Assembly: GCA_965220615.1 (NCBI GenBank)
Contig: CBDCQL010000002.1
Span: 992,001-1,056,000 of the forward strand
Direction: 5' to 3'
From: JAGWBD01 sp965220615
Lineage (GTDB): Bacteria > Chloroflexota > Anaerolineae > Aggregatilineales > Phototrophicaceae
Length of the DNA stretch: 64,000 bases
Of this stretch, positions 7,612 to 16,765 are shown in pieces (positions within the stretch are counted from its first letter, which is position 1; the number at the start of each line of letters is the position of its first letter). Made by a program: the position numbers and the translations under genes. The notes beneath the pieces were generated by a model. The model was not told the DNA's origin, made no database searches, and saw nothing but the letters and a program-made list of their open reading frames with translations.

Positions 7612-8880
7612 ATGCGACCAACAACGTTGACTATTGCTCTTGTTCTGCTGTTGACGCTGGCCGGCGCCGTGTCAGGGCAGGAAACGGCCGGGGGTCACAT
7701 CGCCTGGCTGGATACGAATTACAACCTGTGGCGTTATGACGTAACACAGGGACTGCATGACCAGTTGACCAGGGACAGCGCGGAAAACCGTCGCTATTTG
7801 TGGCCTACCTGGTCCCCTGACGGGCGTCTTGCCTGGTTCAGTCACGAAATTGCCGATGGCGGGCTCGTGTTCAAGGCATGGATTCAGCGTGAGCCGGGGG
7901 CGCAGGCGAGTCTGGTTTATCGGGGCGCTGAAGCCTTCAACTACGCCTACTGGTCTCCGGGACACTGTGCCGACGACCCCGAATGCAGCGTGCTGGCCCT
8001 TTTGCTTAGCAACAATGCCCAGGGCATGTTCGTGGAACTGGTCCGGGATGCGCCCCCGGAATTTGGAAGCAGCGTCCGCTTGCGGGGAGGCCCTCCCTTT
8101 TATTTCAGCTGGAGCCCGGACGGCGGCCGGTTGTTGCTGCAACGCAATAACCGTCGCTTCGACATATACAACGTTACTGAAGATCGAATTCAGACCACCC
8201 TTGAAGCCACGCCTGGACGGATACAGGCTCCGCAATGGTCTCCGGTTGATGATCGCCTGTTGCTTGGAGTGCGACAGCCCGATGGCCGCACTGCCCTGGT
8301 TGTCCAGGACGGAGAAGACTCACTGCCGCTGGCGGAAGACCTTCCGGAAGCGGTAGCCTTCAACTGGTCTCCGGACGGACGTCACGCCGCGTGGCGCGAG
8401 CAAACAGCCAATGGATATGGGCCGGTGGTCATTTCAGATGCCGGCAACGGTGAGCCCTTGACTGGCAGTCTGACTGATGGCGTGCTGGCATTTGTCTGGG
8501 CCCCTGACGGAAAGCGCATCGCCTGGCTGGAGTTTGACCTGCCCGGACGAGGCGTCAGCGCTTTCCGTGGAAGCGGTCTTTTGGCTCAGGGCGCAACATC
8601 ATTTCCGCGCTTGCGCTGGCACATACTTGATCTGGAGAGCGCCGAATCCAAGGTCGGTCCTTCCTTCTTGCCTACACAGGAAATGCTCTATTACATCACC
8701 TATTTCGACCAGTTTGCACAGAGTCATCGTCTTTGGTCACCGGACAGCCGCCTTCTTGTGTATGGTGAATTGCGCCAGGGCGGACCACTTGTGCAACTGC
8801 TGGACGTCGATCGTATGAGGGATGGGCCATCAACCCTGGCCCCAGGCTGGATTGGCATCTGGGACTATGGAGAGTCGTGA
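7612..8880 (+). CDS. Exported WD40-like/TolB-type beta-propeller protein
   Basis: A secreted protein of about 422 residues. The N-terminus RPTTLTIALVLLLTLAGAVSG is a signal peptide, with no lipobox. The body contains about seven repeats centred on W-(S/A)-P-D-(G/S), for example PTWSPDGRLAWFS, YFSWSPDGGRLLL, FNWSPDGRHAAWR, VWAPDGKRIAWLE and LWSPDSRLLVYG. This is the pattern of TolB/PD40 propellers that act as binding platforms outside the cytoplasm. The frame also permits a GTG at 7597; I prefer the ATG at 7612 because it begins the signal peptide and has GGAACGAG just upstream. Its TGA overlaps the GTG of the next gene (GTGA), so the two exported proteins are translated together. Confidence 0.8.
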   Translation: MRPTTLTIALVLLLTLAGAVSGQETAGGHIAWLDTNYNLWRYDVTQGLHDQLTRDSAENRRYLWPTWSPDGRLAWFSHEIADGGLVFKAWIQREPGAQASLVYRGAEAFNYAYWSPGHCADDPECSVLALLLSNNAQGMFVELVRDAPPEFGSSVRLRGGPPFYFSWSPDGGRLLLQRNNRRFDIYNVTEDRIQTTLEATPGRIQAPQWSPVDDRLLLGVRQPDGRTALVVQDGEDSLPLAEDLPEAVAFNWSPDGRHAAWREQTANGYGPVVISDAGNGEPLTGSLTDGVLAFVWAPDGKRIAWLEFDLPGRGVSAFRGSGLLAQGATSFPRLRWHILDLESAESKVGPSFLPTQEMLYYITYFDQFAQSHRLWSPDSRLLVYGELRQGGPLVQLLDVDRMRDGPSTLAPGWIGIWDYGES

Positions 8881-9671
8881 GTCCTTACATTCCTCTGATT
8901 ATTCGAAAAGCGATAATGCTGGCCTTGTTCATGTTGCCTTTGGCGGCCAGGGCACAAGAGATTGCCACGTCCACGCCGGTGCGCATCAACATCCCGGAAG
9001 GAGGCGTATCTGTCCTTCAGCCGGTTGCCTCGCCGACCGCTACGTGGACGCCTTCGCCCGCAGTTGTCATGCTGGAGGCCAAGGCGGCAGCCGGCCCGGT
9101 CAACGTGCGTGCGGACGCCGACATCGAATCAGACCGGTTGGGAACGATTCAGGCCGGAGAACTTTATCCTGTTCTGGGGCGCCGCTTCCGCTGGCTGCAG
9201 ATTCAGTTTCTCTCCGCGCCGGAAGGGCGCGCGTGGGTGTTTGAAGAGCTTGTGACTGTAACTGGCGATGAAGGCAGTATTCCAAACCTGATATTGGCGG
9301 CTCCGCCGGCGATCGCCCAGGTGCAAGTCGATGCTACCCGGACCCAGGCGGCTTTGACGCAGACCCCTGGCGCTGTGCTAACGATGACTGCCAGCGCCAG
9401 AATCCTGGACTTGCCAGGACGGGAAGTGGATCTGTCAGGAGAAGATGGCGGAGAAGATAACAGGCGCAACAACCTGTTGCCCACCTATACCTGGCCGCCC
9501 AACCTTGCGTTGTCTACGGCCACATCACCTGGTCGGATTCAAACGGACACTCCGGAAACCCGGCAGCAAGCGCCTGGTGTTCCGGAGCGTATCCCGCCAG
9601 CCGTTCCGATTGCTTTACTGGCTGCGGGCGGTCTGTTAGGTCTGGTATTGTATTCCTTGCGTAGCCGTTAG
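8877..9671 (+). CDS. Exported SH3b-domain protein with C-terminal membrane anchor
   Basis: 264 residues starting at a GTG that overlaps the upstream stop. A signal peptide (LALFMLPLAARAQE) is followed by a Thr/Pro-rich linker, then a bacterial SH3-like domain: the NVRADADIESDRLGTI motif at about residues 75-91, GELYPVLGRRFRWLQIQ and GRAWVFEELV. After a Thr/Pro-rich stretch, the last 25 residues contain a hydrophobic helix (VPIALLAAGGLLGLVLY) followed by RSR, which looks like a tail anchor. SH3b domains commonly bind cell-wall or surface ligands. It is paired with the propeller protein, which suggests a joint role at the cell surface. The stop abuts the convergent Fe-S carrier gene. Confidence 0.75.
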   Translation: MSPYIPLIIRKAIMLALFMLPLAARAQEIATSTPVRINIPEGGVSVLQPVASPTATWTPSPAVVMLEAKAAAGPVNVRADADIESDRLGTIQAGELYPVLGRRFRWLQIQFLSAPEGRAWVFEELVTVTGDEGSIPNLILAAPPAIAQVQVDATRTQAALTQTPGAVLTMTASARILDLPGREVDLSGEDGGEDNRRNNLLPTYTWPPNLALSTATSPGRIQTDTPETRQQAPGVPERIPPAVPIALLAAGGLLGLVLYSLRSR

Positions 9672-10073
9672 CTAATGGCTGCAGGAGCCACTTGAACAGC
9701 AGGCGTCACCTGCGCCTTCGTCGCTGCGGAAGGAATGACCGCAACCGCAACTGGAAACCGCATTGGGGTTGTCGATGCGGAAGCCGCCGCCCATCAGGCT
9801 GTCGATGTAGTCAATCGTGGCGCCTTGCAGATACATCAGGCTGGTGGGATCGACCAGCAAACGCACGCCATCGACCTGAACGACCCGATCGAAATCACGG
9901 GCGTTTTCCTCAAAGGCCATGCCGTATTGCATGCCGGAACAGCCGCCGCCACTGACGAAAACGCGCAGCGCGTGATTTGGAATCGAACGTTCGGTCAACA
10001 GGTTTCGAATGACCGTTACGGCATTGGGCGTCACGTTAAGGACCGGGGCGTCTATCTGCACTGTGTCAGCCAT
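9672..10073 (-). CDS. A-type iron-sulfur cluster carrier (ErpA/IscA/HesB)
   Basis: 133 residues with the A-type carrier signature: VSGGGCSGMQYGMAF in the middle and SSCGCGHSF near the end supply the three conserved cysteines that hold a cluster for delivery to target enzymes. The odd part is the tail after the usual end, with three extra cysteines (GDACCSSGSCSH). A good promoter (TTGACG, 17 bases, TAGAAT) and a strong ribosome binding site (GGAGGGAG) precede the ATG. Several Fe-S or siroheme enzymes in this window (sulfite reductase, APS reductase) would need such a carrier, but no operon link is present. Confidence 0.9.
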   Translation of the reverse strand: MADTVQIDAPVLNVTPNAVTVIRNLLTERSIPNHALRVFVSGGGCSGMQYGMAFEENARDFDRVVQVDGVRLLVDPTSLMYLQGATIDYIDSLMGGGFRIDNPNAVSSCGCGHSFRSDEGAGDACCSSGSCSH

Positions 10074-10103
10074 AGCAGTTCTCCCTCCAGGAGCATCGAC
10101 TCT

Positions 10104-10132
10104 ATTCTAACGACTTCTCTGCCCGCCGTCAA
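10104..10132 (-). promoter_or_regulatory. Sigma-70-type promoter for the Fe-S carrier gene
   Basis: TTGACG (10132-10127), 17 bases, TAGAAT (10109-10104) on the minus strand. Transcription would start near 10097, about 24 bases before the ATG at 10073. The same hexamer pair and spacing occurs before ffh. Confidence 0.65.
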
Positions 10133-10159
10133 TTTTTGCAACAGACCGCAAGCGCTGCC

Positions 10160-10188
10160 TTGCAGGCGGAATTCTACCTGACTATACT
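10160..10188 (+). promoter_or_regulatory. Promoter for greA
   Basis: TTGCAG (10160-10165), 17 bases, TATACT (10183-10188). The predicted start is near 10195, giving a leader of about 42 bases that includes the AGGTAGAG ribosome binding site. It is back-to-back with the Fe-S carrier promoter. Confidence 0.55.
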
Positions 10189-10236
10189 GATTTCGGGCAA
10201 TTCCTGTAAAAGTCGACATTTGGCAGGTAGAGAACC

Positions 10237-10704
10237 GTGACAGAAACGGTCTGGTTAACTGCAGAGGGCAAGCTTGAATTACAACGCGAACTGACACAGT
10301 TGCTCGACGTGAAACGGCCCGAGCTGGCGCGCAAGCTCAAGGAAGCGGTGGCCCAGGGTGACCTCAAGGAAAATGCGGACTACCATGACACGCGAGAGCA
10401 ACAGGCATTTGTAGAAGGGCGGATTCAGTACTTGGAAGGCGTCCTGCGTTCAGCCAGCATTATCAACGAAGGCGGCAATCAGGGAATGGTGCGCCTTGGC
10501 TCAGTCGTCACCATCCGTGAGATTGGCGAGCAGGAAGACGAGACTTACCGAATTGTGGGAGCGGCCGAGGCCAATCCCCGCGAAGGAAAGATTTCGCACG
10601 AAAGTCCTATCGGCAGAGCCTTGCTGGGCTGTCGAAAGGGCAGCAAGGTTCAGGTGCGTACGCCCGGCGGTGAAATGACCGTCCGAATCCGGAACATCGA
10701 ATAA
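10237..10704 (+). CDS. greA: Transcription elongation factor GreA
   Basis: Rescues backtracked RNA polymerase by stimulating cleavage of the RNA 3' end. The 155-residue length and layout are standard: an N-terminal coiled coil whose tip carries the acidic pair (GDLKENADYHDTREQQ), then the globular C-terminal domain with VRLGSVVTI, ISHESPIGRALLGCRKG and PGGEMTVRIRNIE. Translation begins at a GTG preceded by AGGTAGAG. It stands alone, convergent with the membrane-protein gene at 10749. Confidence 0.95.
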   Translation: MTETVWLTAEGKLELQRELTQLLDVKRPELARKLKEAVAQGDLKENADYHDTREQQAFVEGRIQYLEGVLRSASIINEGGNQGMVRLGSVVTIREIGEQEDETYRIVGAAEANPREGKISHESPIGRALLGCRKGSKVQVRTPGGEMTVRIRNIE

Positions 10705-10748
10705 GTGGGCGATTCTCGCCGTTCGACCCGTTGTCCGCGAGACTTTCC

Positions 10749-12038
10749 CTAGCCAACCGGTCTGAAATCGCCCGGACCATCAAAGGGGTCGTCCTGGGGT
10801 GGGACCACGGGATTGGTAACGTCCGTGGAAGGGCCGGAAGGCCGGGTTCGACCTGTCGCCTGGGAGGGCGCCGAGTGTGGGCGGGTTGCCTGCGCAGGAT
10901 TCAGCGCTGGCAGGGTCGGCGCCGTATGAGAACCCTGATCGATGAAGCCCCCCTTGTGCCAAACCGAGATCTCTGTGGTCGCGCTCTCCAGAAAACTGTT
11001 TGAGGGCGCACTGCCCGTCGCACCCCACACAACGTCAATGACGCGCACCCGCAGGCGTAACGCATTGGTCTCCAGATAGGCCGTGGCGCCTGGTTCGAGA
11101 GGGACAATATTGCCTCTGGTCTCCAGTTGGGCCCGGGCTATTGGGTCATTGATGACAAAACCCGTGGCGAAAATGGTGGTCATGGAGCGAACCGGATCGT
11201 CCTTGTCGAACAACCAGGCTTCCAGTGCCGAAACATTGTGCGCCCCATGGCTTTCGGCATCGGCCGCCGTCACACCGCACTCGCCAAGAAATGCCTTGTC
11301 ATTGGCCTGAATCTCCCAGGAGTCGTCATAGGCGGTGCTGCTGCCCTGATACACGGAAAGTCGCCGCAATACGGGCTGCCCGGCTTCTGTGTCGCCTGTG
11401 GGAATTGCTTCCGGCTCACGTCGGCGAAGGTGGGAGGGGACGGTCGGCATACTCATGGAGCCCGGGCGCCGGCGCCAAAGGACCTGGGCGCCAGCGAACA
11501 CGGTTGGTTGCAGCACGAGCCGGTTGACAAGGGTCAGCACGATGGCGCCAAGTACCACGACCACCGGGCCCACGACAAAGGGTTCCACGTCCCCCTGTAC
11601 GCTGGGCTCGGGGGGCGCAGCCATGCTGTTCAACTGTGCCCGTTCCACCAGGGGCAGGAAGCCTGCATCACTGATGCCAAGGGAACGCACGATTCCGACG
11701 GGATCGTCCACGGCGCTGAGCAAGCGGACAAGGTTTTCGTTGAATTCCGGGCTGGTTACTGCCGTATTGACCGCCAGGCGATAGCGCTCAACCAACAGTT
11801 GTGCCCAAATGTTTTGCCAGCCCTGGGCGAGCTGGGCGGGGGCCGCGTCTCGATAGACCGTTGGCGAAATGGAGTAAGCCCAGCCAAGCCCCAGCAGAAA
11901 GGGCAAGACCATCAGCAGCAGGGACCGTCGCTGCGGCATGGCCTTGCGCACGGCGGATTCATTAAACGCTGTGAATGTACCGGATATCGCACTCTTTAAA
12001 CGACGCACAGGCTTCGCCCCCCAAACCATGTTGAGCAT
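10749..12038 (-). CDS. Conserved-looking bitopic membrane protein of unknown function
   Basis: 429 residues. One hydrophobic helix lies at about residues 39-57 and a second at about 153-176, so a roughly 95-residue helical loop sits outside the cytoplasm and a 250-residue domain follows. That domain contains sequences such as LRLRVRVIDVVWGATGS and ISVWHKGGFIDQGSH, then a proline/threonine-rich tail (RPHSAPSQATGRTRPSGPS). I do not recognise the family. It is the last gene of the block downstream of topA (53-base gap), so it may be co-transcribed with the rpsP-topA genes. No strong ribosome binding site precedes the ATG at 12038; an internal start at 11939 just before the first helix is possible. 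Confidence 0.6.
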   Translation of the reverse strand: MLNMVWGAKPVRRLKSAISGTFTAFNESAVRKAMPQRRSLLLMVLPFLLGLGWAYSISPTVYRDAAPAQLAQGWQNIWAQLLVERYRLAVNTAVTSPEFNENLVRLLSAVDDPVGIVRSLGISDAGFLPLVERAQLNSMAAPPEPSVQGDVEPFVVGPVVVVLGAIVLTLVNRLVLQPTVFAGAQVLWRRRPGSMSMPTVPSHLRRREPEAIPTGDTEAGQPVLRRLSVYQGSSTAYDDSWEIQANDKAFLGECGVTAADAESHGAHNVSALEAWLFDKDDPVRSMTTIFATGFVINDPIARAQLETRGNIVPLEPGATAYLETNALRLRVRVIDVVWGATGSAPSNSFLESATTEISVWHKGGFIDQGSHTAPTLPALNPAQATRPHSAPSQATGRTRPSGPSTDVTNPVVPPQDDPFDGPGDFRPVG

Positions 12039-12090
12039 GAAGCACCACTATTTTAGCGAATGGCGCTGACATGCAAAACAACGAATCGAT

Positions 12091-14493
12091 TCAGGAGCTG
12101 GCTGGTTCGGCCTGTTCAAGAGCGTCTTCGGTGAATTCAAGATCGCATTGGCTGCAACGCACCCTCCCGCGACCACGTTCAAGCAACAGCTGTCCGCAGG
12201 ACGGGCAGGGCTGCCGCAAGGGCCGGTCCCAGGTACTGAAGTCGCATTTCGGGTATCGCACACAACTGTAGAAGGTCCGTCCGTTTCTGGTGCGACGTTG
12301 TGCCAGTTCACCGCCGTGTTCTTCACCGCATTGGGGACATGCAATGCCCATCCCCAACGATTCACGGTGCGTACACTCCGGAAAGCGTTTGCAGGCAATG
12401 AACATTCCGAATCGGCCCAGGCGCGTCACCAGGGTTTTCTCTCCTCCGCATTCAGGGCAGTCACGACCCACGGGCCGCTCCACGGGCGAAACAGGCATGT
12501 GCTCTCGCGCGAATTCCAGCCGGCGCTGAAAGGGTTGGTAAAACTCACCCAGCATGGGCCGCCAGGCAAGCCGGTCACTGGCAATCTCGTCCAGCTTGTC
12601 TTCCATTTGCGCGGTGAACTCGTAGTCCATCACGTCCGGGAAATACTCCAGCAACAGATCCACGACAGTTGAGCCGATGGACGTGGGTACCAGATGACGC
12701 CCTTCCCGGGTGACGTAATGTCGCTGCTTAATCTTGGCGATGATGTTGGCATAGGTGCTGGGCCGCCCTATCCCGCGCTCTTCCAGGGCCCTTACCAGAC
12801 TGGCCTCGGACAAACGGGGAGGGGGCTGGGTAAAATGCTGTTCCGGCAAGAGTTGCGACAATTGCAGCCCGTCGCCACTGGCCAGGTCTGGCAACACCTG
12901 GCGATTTCCGTCAGCGGTGCCTCTGTCTTCGCTCGCAGCGAGGTGACCCGGAAAGCGCAATGTACGACTGGACGCCCGGAACAGGAACTCTTGCGCCGGT
13001 TTTTCCCTGGATGCCCCAATGTCGATGCGCGTGGTGTCATAGGTCGCATTTGCCATTTGGCTGGCGACAAAACGCTGCCAGATCAGGCGGTAGAGTCGCA
13101 ACTGTTCCGTAGACAACGAGTTACGGACATCTTCTGGCCGAAGCTGCACCAGGGTGGGACGAATCGCTTCATGGGCCTCCTGGGCGCTGCGTGCCCGGGT
13201 CCGGTACACGGGGGGCTTGTCCGGCAAGTATTCCTTACCAAAGCTCTTGCCAATGAATTGACGGGCATTGCGCTGCGCCTGCCTTGAGACGGTGACGCTG
13301 TCTGTGCGCATATAGGTGATGAGGCCCGTCGTTCCCTTTTCGCCCAGTTCGATACCCTGATAGAGCTGCTGCGCAACACGCATGGTATTGGCCGGGTTCA
13401 TTCCCAGCCGGCTGGAGGCCGTTTGCTGCAGGGTGCTGGTCGTGAAGGGCGCTGACGGCCGGCTCACGGATGTGCCACGGCGCACCGAGGCGACCCGGTA
13501 ATGACATTGCCGCAGTGAATCCAGCAGCGGCTCAACTTCAGACAGGCTGGCCGGGCTGGAACCCGGCTCCGGCCGAATGGCCTCTGCGCCAATCCGTATC
13601 AGTCGCGCGCGAAAACGCTGAACAGCGTCGGGTTCGCCGTCGCTCTCCTTGTCCAGATCAGCGTCGATCGTCCAGTATTCCTGCGGCACAAAGTCCCTGA
13701 TTTCCCGTTCCCGTTCGACAACCAGACGCACGGCCACGCTTTGAACTCGGCCGGCAGTCAATTGGTTGCTAACCTTTTTCTTGAGCACGGAGCCCACGTC
13801 ATAACCAACAAGACGGTCCAGAATGCGACGCGCCAGATAGGCATTCACCCGTTCCTGGTTGATGTCGCGCGGGTTGGCGAAGGCCTCGCGAACGGCGTGG
13901 TCCGTTATCTCGTGGAAGACAACCCGATGCGTACGACCCGCATCCATGCCGGTCGCTTCCGTCAAATGCCAGGCGATCGCCTCGCCCTCGCGATCCGGAT
14001 CTGTCGCGAGATAGATTTCATCGGCACTGTCCGCGAATTCACTCAGTTTCTTCACGACGTCGCGTTTCTTTTTGGGAATGCTCCAGGAAGGTTCAAAATC
14101 GTTGGCAACGTCAACGGCGTTGCGGCCACGTTTCAGGTCACGGATGTGGCCCACAGAGGATTCGACGGTATAGCCGGAGCCCAGGAAGTTACGCACCGTC
14201 CGGGCCTTCGTGGGTGATTCGACGATGACCAGCTTTCCGATCTTGCGCCTTCTGTTCACTTTGGAGCGTGACTGTTTCCTGCCGTTCTTTTTTCGTCCGG
14301 ACCGCGGTGCTGCCCTTGGTTTGGGAAGGCCGGCGTGAGCGTCGGTGGCGCCCATGCGGAACAGGGTTGTGCCACAGACCTCACACTTGCCGCGTGAACC
14401 AGGCGAGCCATTTGCCGTATAGACCGCCTCGGGACTGTTGAGTGGGCGCTTTTCCCTGCAACCGAAGCAGTACGCCGTCAGCGCATCTTCCAT
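12091..14493 (-). CDS. topA: DNA topoisomerase I (type IA) with N-terminal zinc-finger domain
   Basis: Relaxes negative supercoils by cutting one strand. At 800 residues it contains, in order: a four-cysteine finger (C9, C12, C37, C40) of the DUF5679 type, a basic linker, the TOPRIM domain starting at about residue 86 (KLVIVESPTKARTVRNFL; DPDREGEAIAWH at about 165-176), the strand-passage domain with the active-site tyrosine in LITYMRTDS (Y394), and three C-terminal zinc fingers (CPECGG..., CPQCGEE..., CPSCGQ...CSQCDLEF). The N-terminal finger is not part of E. coli TopA but is, as far as I recall, common in Chloroflexota. The gene follows manC by 18 bases in a minus-strand housekeeping operon. 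Confidence 0.95.
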   Translation of the reverse strand: MEDALTAYCFGCREKRPLNSPEAVYTANGSPGSRGKCEVCGTTLFRMGATDAHAGLPKPRAAPRSGRKKNGRKQSRSKVNRRRKIGKLVIVESPTKARTVRNFLGSGYTVESSVGHIRDLKRGRNAVDVANDFEPSWSIPKKKRDVVKKLSEFADSADEIYLATDPDREGEAIAWHLTEATGMDAGRTHRVVFHEITDHAVREAFANPRDINQERVNAYLARRILDRLVGYDVGSVLKKKVSNQLTAGRVQSVAVRLVVEREREIRDFVPQEYWTIDADLDKESDGEPDAVQRFRARLIRIGAEAIRPEPGSSPASLSEVEPLLDSLRQCHYRVASVRRGTSVSRPSAPFTTSTLQQTASSRLGMNPANTMRVAQQLYQGIELGEKGTTGLITYMRTDSVTVSRQAQRNARQFIGKSFGKEYLPDKPPVYRTRARSAQEAHEAIRPTLVQLRPEDVRNSLSTEQLRLYRLIWQRFVASQMANATYDTTRIDIGASREKPAQEFLFRASSRTLRFPGHLAASEDRGTADGNRQVLPDLASGDGLQLSQLLPEQHFTQPPPRLSEASLVRALEERGIGRPSTYANIIAKIKQRHYVTREGRHLVPTSIGSTVVDLLLEYFPDVMDYEFTAQMEDKLDEIASDRLAWRPMLGEFYQPFQRRLEFAREHMPVSPVERPVGRDCPECGGEKTLVTRLGRFGMFIACKRFPECTHRESLGMGIACPQCGEEHGGELAQRRTRNGRTFYSCVRYPKCDFSTWDRPLRQPCPSCGQLLLERGRGRVRCSQCDLEFTEDALEQAEPASS

Positions 14494-14511
14494 GGAACCG
14501 GTTTCCGATCG

Positions 14512-15600
14512 TTAGAGGTATTTGTAGTTCTTGGTGGTCAACAGCTTGCTGACCACCTCGCGTACATCCTGGCTGCGGTCCTTGTGGCATAGCAGCAGGG
14601 CGTCCGGTGTTTCGACGACAATGAGGTCTTCGATGCCAATTGTGACCGTCAGTTTATCACTGTAGACCAGCGTGTTGCAGGTGTCCAGCACCACATTGGC
14701 CGCTGAATGGCCCCGAAAGTGGTTACCCTCGCGGTCCAGCGCCAGCACGTCGAACAACGACCCCCAGCTACCCACGTCATTCCAGCCTATGTCCACCGGG
14801 ATGACGACCATGTCACGGGCGTTCTCCATGACAGCAAAGTCAATCGAAATGTTTCGAATGTTGTCCCAGTTGCTCTCAAGCGTGTCCACCCAGGCAGGAC
14901 TGTCCAGCGCCGCCCCGATCGTCCTCAGTTGATCGTACATTGCAGGCTGTTGACGCGCGTATTCCTCCATGGCCCGTTGCGTGGCCCAGATGAACATGCC
15001 GGAATTCCAGCTGTACTCTCCCGATCGGAGGAAACCGGCAGCTGTTTCTTCATCGGGTTTTTCGACAAAACCAAGGGAATCGAAGACGTCGAATTCAGCA
15101 ACCTTGTCGCAATGCTCTCCCTGATGTATGTAGCCGAAACCAGTCGAGGGATGGTCCGGAGTCAATCCAAGCGTGACGATCTTTCCTTTGCCTGCCACTT
15201 CCCGGGCGGCCTCCAGCGCCTTCAGGAATCGTTCCACGTCCTGAATGTGGTGGTCTGCCGTGAGAATGGCGACCGTCGCCAGGGGGTCGCGTTGATTAAT
15301 CACGGTCATGCCGAGTCCGGCCGCCGGCGCCGTATTGCGGCCGTAAGGCTCCACGATGAAATTGGCGGATGGGATCGCCGGGACGTCGGCGTGCATCTCG
15401 TCAAAACAGGAGCGACTGGTGACCACGTAAATCCGGTCCGGCGGAAACAGGGGAGCAAGACGTTCCACGCTGACGCGAAAAAGGGAGCGATCCGCTTCTG
15501 TCAGAGGCAACAATTGCTTGGGCCGGTCCTGACGGCTCATGGGCCACAAGCGCGTACCTCCACCACCGGCGAGAATCATTGCGTAGAAATGGGCCGTCAT
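14512..15600 (-). CDS. manC: Mannose-1-phosphate guanylyltransferase
   Basis: Makes GDP-mannose from GTP and mannose-1-phosphate for surface glycans. The nucleotidyltransferase signature is clear at the N-terminus (MILAGGGGTRLWPMSR..RPKQ), with the FVEKPDEETA motif in the middle and GWNDVGSWGSLFDVL later. The length of 362 residues matches the single-domain form without the C-terminal isomerase. It lies between dprA and topA, 15 bases after the dprA stop, and is likely in the same transcript. The start could be the ATG at 15600 or the internal one at 15579; homologues begin close to MILAGG. Confidence 0.92.
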   Translation of the reverse strand: MTAHFYAMILAGGGGTRLWPMSRQDRPKQLLPLTEADRSLFRVSVERLAPLFPPDRIYVVTSRSCFDEMHADVPAIPSANFIVEPYGRNTAPAAGLGMTVINQRDPLATVAILTADHHIQDVERFLKALEAAREVAGKGKIVTLGLTPDHPSTGFGYIHQGEHCDKVAEFDVFDSLGFVEKPDEETAAGFLRSGEYSWNSGMFIWATQRAMEEYARQQPAMYDQLRTIGAALDSPAWVDTLESNWDNIRNISIDFAVMENARDMVVIPVDIGWNDVGSWGSLFDVLALDREGNHFRGHSAANVVLDTCNTLVYSDKLTVTIGIEDLIVVETPDALLLCHKDRSQDVREVVSKLLTTKNYKYL

Positions 15601-15615
15601 GCTGAACTCCCCGTT

Positions 15616-16748
15616 TCAGGCAGGTTGGGTGCGCGAATATTGCATGGGCCCGACCTTTCGCGCAAGGCCACGCAACTCCAGAATCGTGAGAGTGCTGCTG
15701 ACGATCGCGACAGGCATCTGGCATTGACGGGCCAGGTCATCCACGTGCGTTGGCTCGACGCCCAGATTCTCAAGCAGGCTGGCTTCACTTTCGTTGGCAG
15801 GGACGACCTGTCTGGCCACAACGGCTGTTTCCGCGCGAGTCCAGGCAAGATTCAATTCATCAAGGATGTCACCCACGCCGGTGACCAGTTTGGCGCCATC
15901 CTGAATCAGACGATGACAACCGGCGCTGGCAAGATCGAGGATGTTGCCGGGCACGGCGAACACTTCCTTGCCTTGTTCGCCGGCGATGTTGGCCGTGATG
16001 ATGGCCCCGCTGGTCAGTGGCGCCTGAATCACCAGAATGCCCAGCGACAGCCCGCTAATGAGCCGGTTACGACGCGGAAAATTGCGTCCTTCCGGCAAGG
16101 CCCCGGTGGATACTCACTGATCAGGGCTCCATGGCGGCAAATCTCCTGCGCCAGTTCACGGTGTTTGGCAGGATAAATCACGTCCACACCACTGCCGAGC
16201 ACGGCCAAAGTGCGTCCGCCGCCTTTCAACGCACCGCGGTGGGCGGAAGCGTCGATCCCGTAAGCCAGGCCACTGGTTACTGTGATGCCCTGACGGGCGA
16301 GGTCCTGCGCCAGTTGGCCTGCCACGTCGCGACCGTAGGTTGTGGCCTTGCGCGTGCCCACCAGGCCGAGGGAGTGACGATCCCCGGGTGACAAACTCCC
16401 ACGGATGTACAGGGTCAGCGGCGGGTCCGCTATGTTGCGCAGTGCTTCCGGGTAGTCCTCGTCCAGCAGGGTCAGGAAATCAGCGCCGCAGGCCCTGATG
16501 CGCTCGACCTCGCGCTCCAGGTCCAGTTCGCGCCGCAACGAGACAAGCCGATGCCGCAGCCGCTGATCCAGGCCGGCCTGCGCCAGCTGTTGGTCACTGG
16601 CCAGCCAGGCGTCTCCCAGGTTGTGAAAGTAACGGCGCAGCCGTTCCAGTCGCCTGGGCCCGATTCCCGACACCAGGCTGAGGCCCAGACAGGCGAGGCG
16701 GGCTTCCGGCGGGCGTTGCGACATGGCAGGATACAGAGAGTCATTCAC
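15616..16748 (-). pseudogene. dprA: DNA processing protein DprA, interrupted by a one-base frameshift
   Basis: DprA loads RecA on incoming single-stranded DNA during transformation. Two overlapping frames together make one complete protein. The first part (16748 to about 16100) has the N-terminal helical region, the Rossmann core (LGLVGTRKATTYGRDVA, TVTSGLAYGIDASAHRGAL, VLGSGVDVIYPAKH) and breaks just after ALISEYPPG. The second part resumes at once in another frame with LPEGRNFPRRNRLISGLS and ends in a winged-helix domain (DDLARQCQMPVAIVSSTLTILELRGL). One base is missing in or next to a GGGG run (plus strand 16101-16104). This could be a sequencing error, a real mutation or, less likely, programmed slippage. 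Neighbours rimM and manC are intact. Confidence 0.85.
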
Positions 16749-16765
16749 TGGAAGAGCGTATCCTG

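Noticed and set aside
10704..10749. GGCGA-TTC-TCGCC hairpin between greA and the convergent membrane-protein gene as a bidirectional terminator
   Set aside because: The stem has only five pairs and no T tract follows on either strand.
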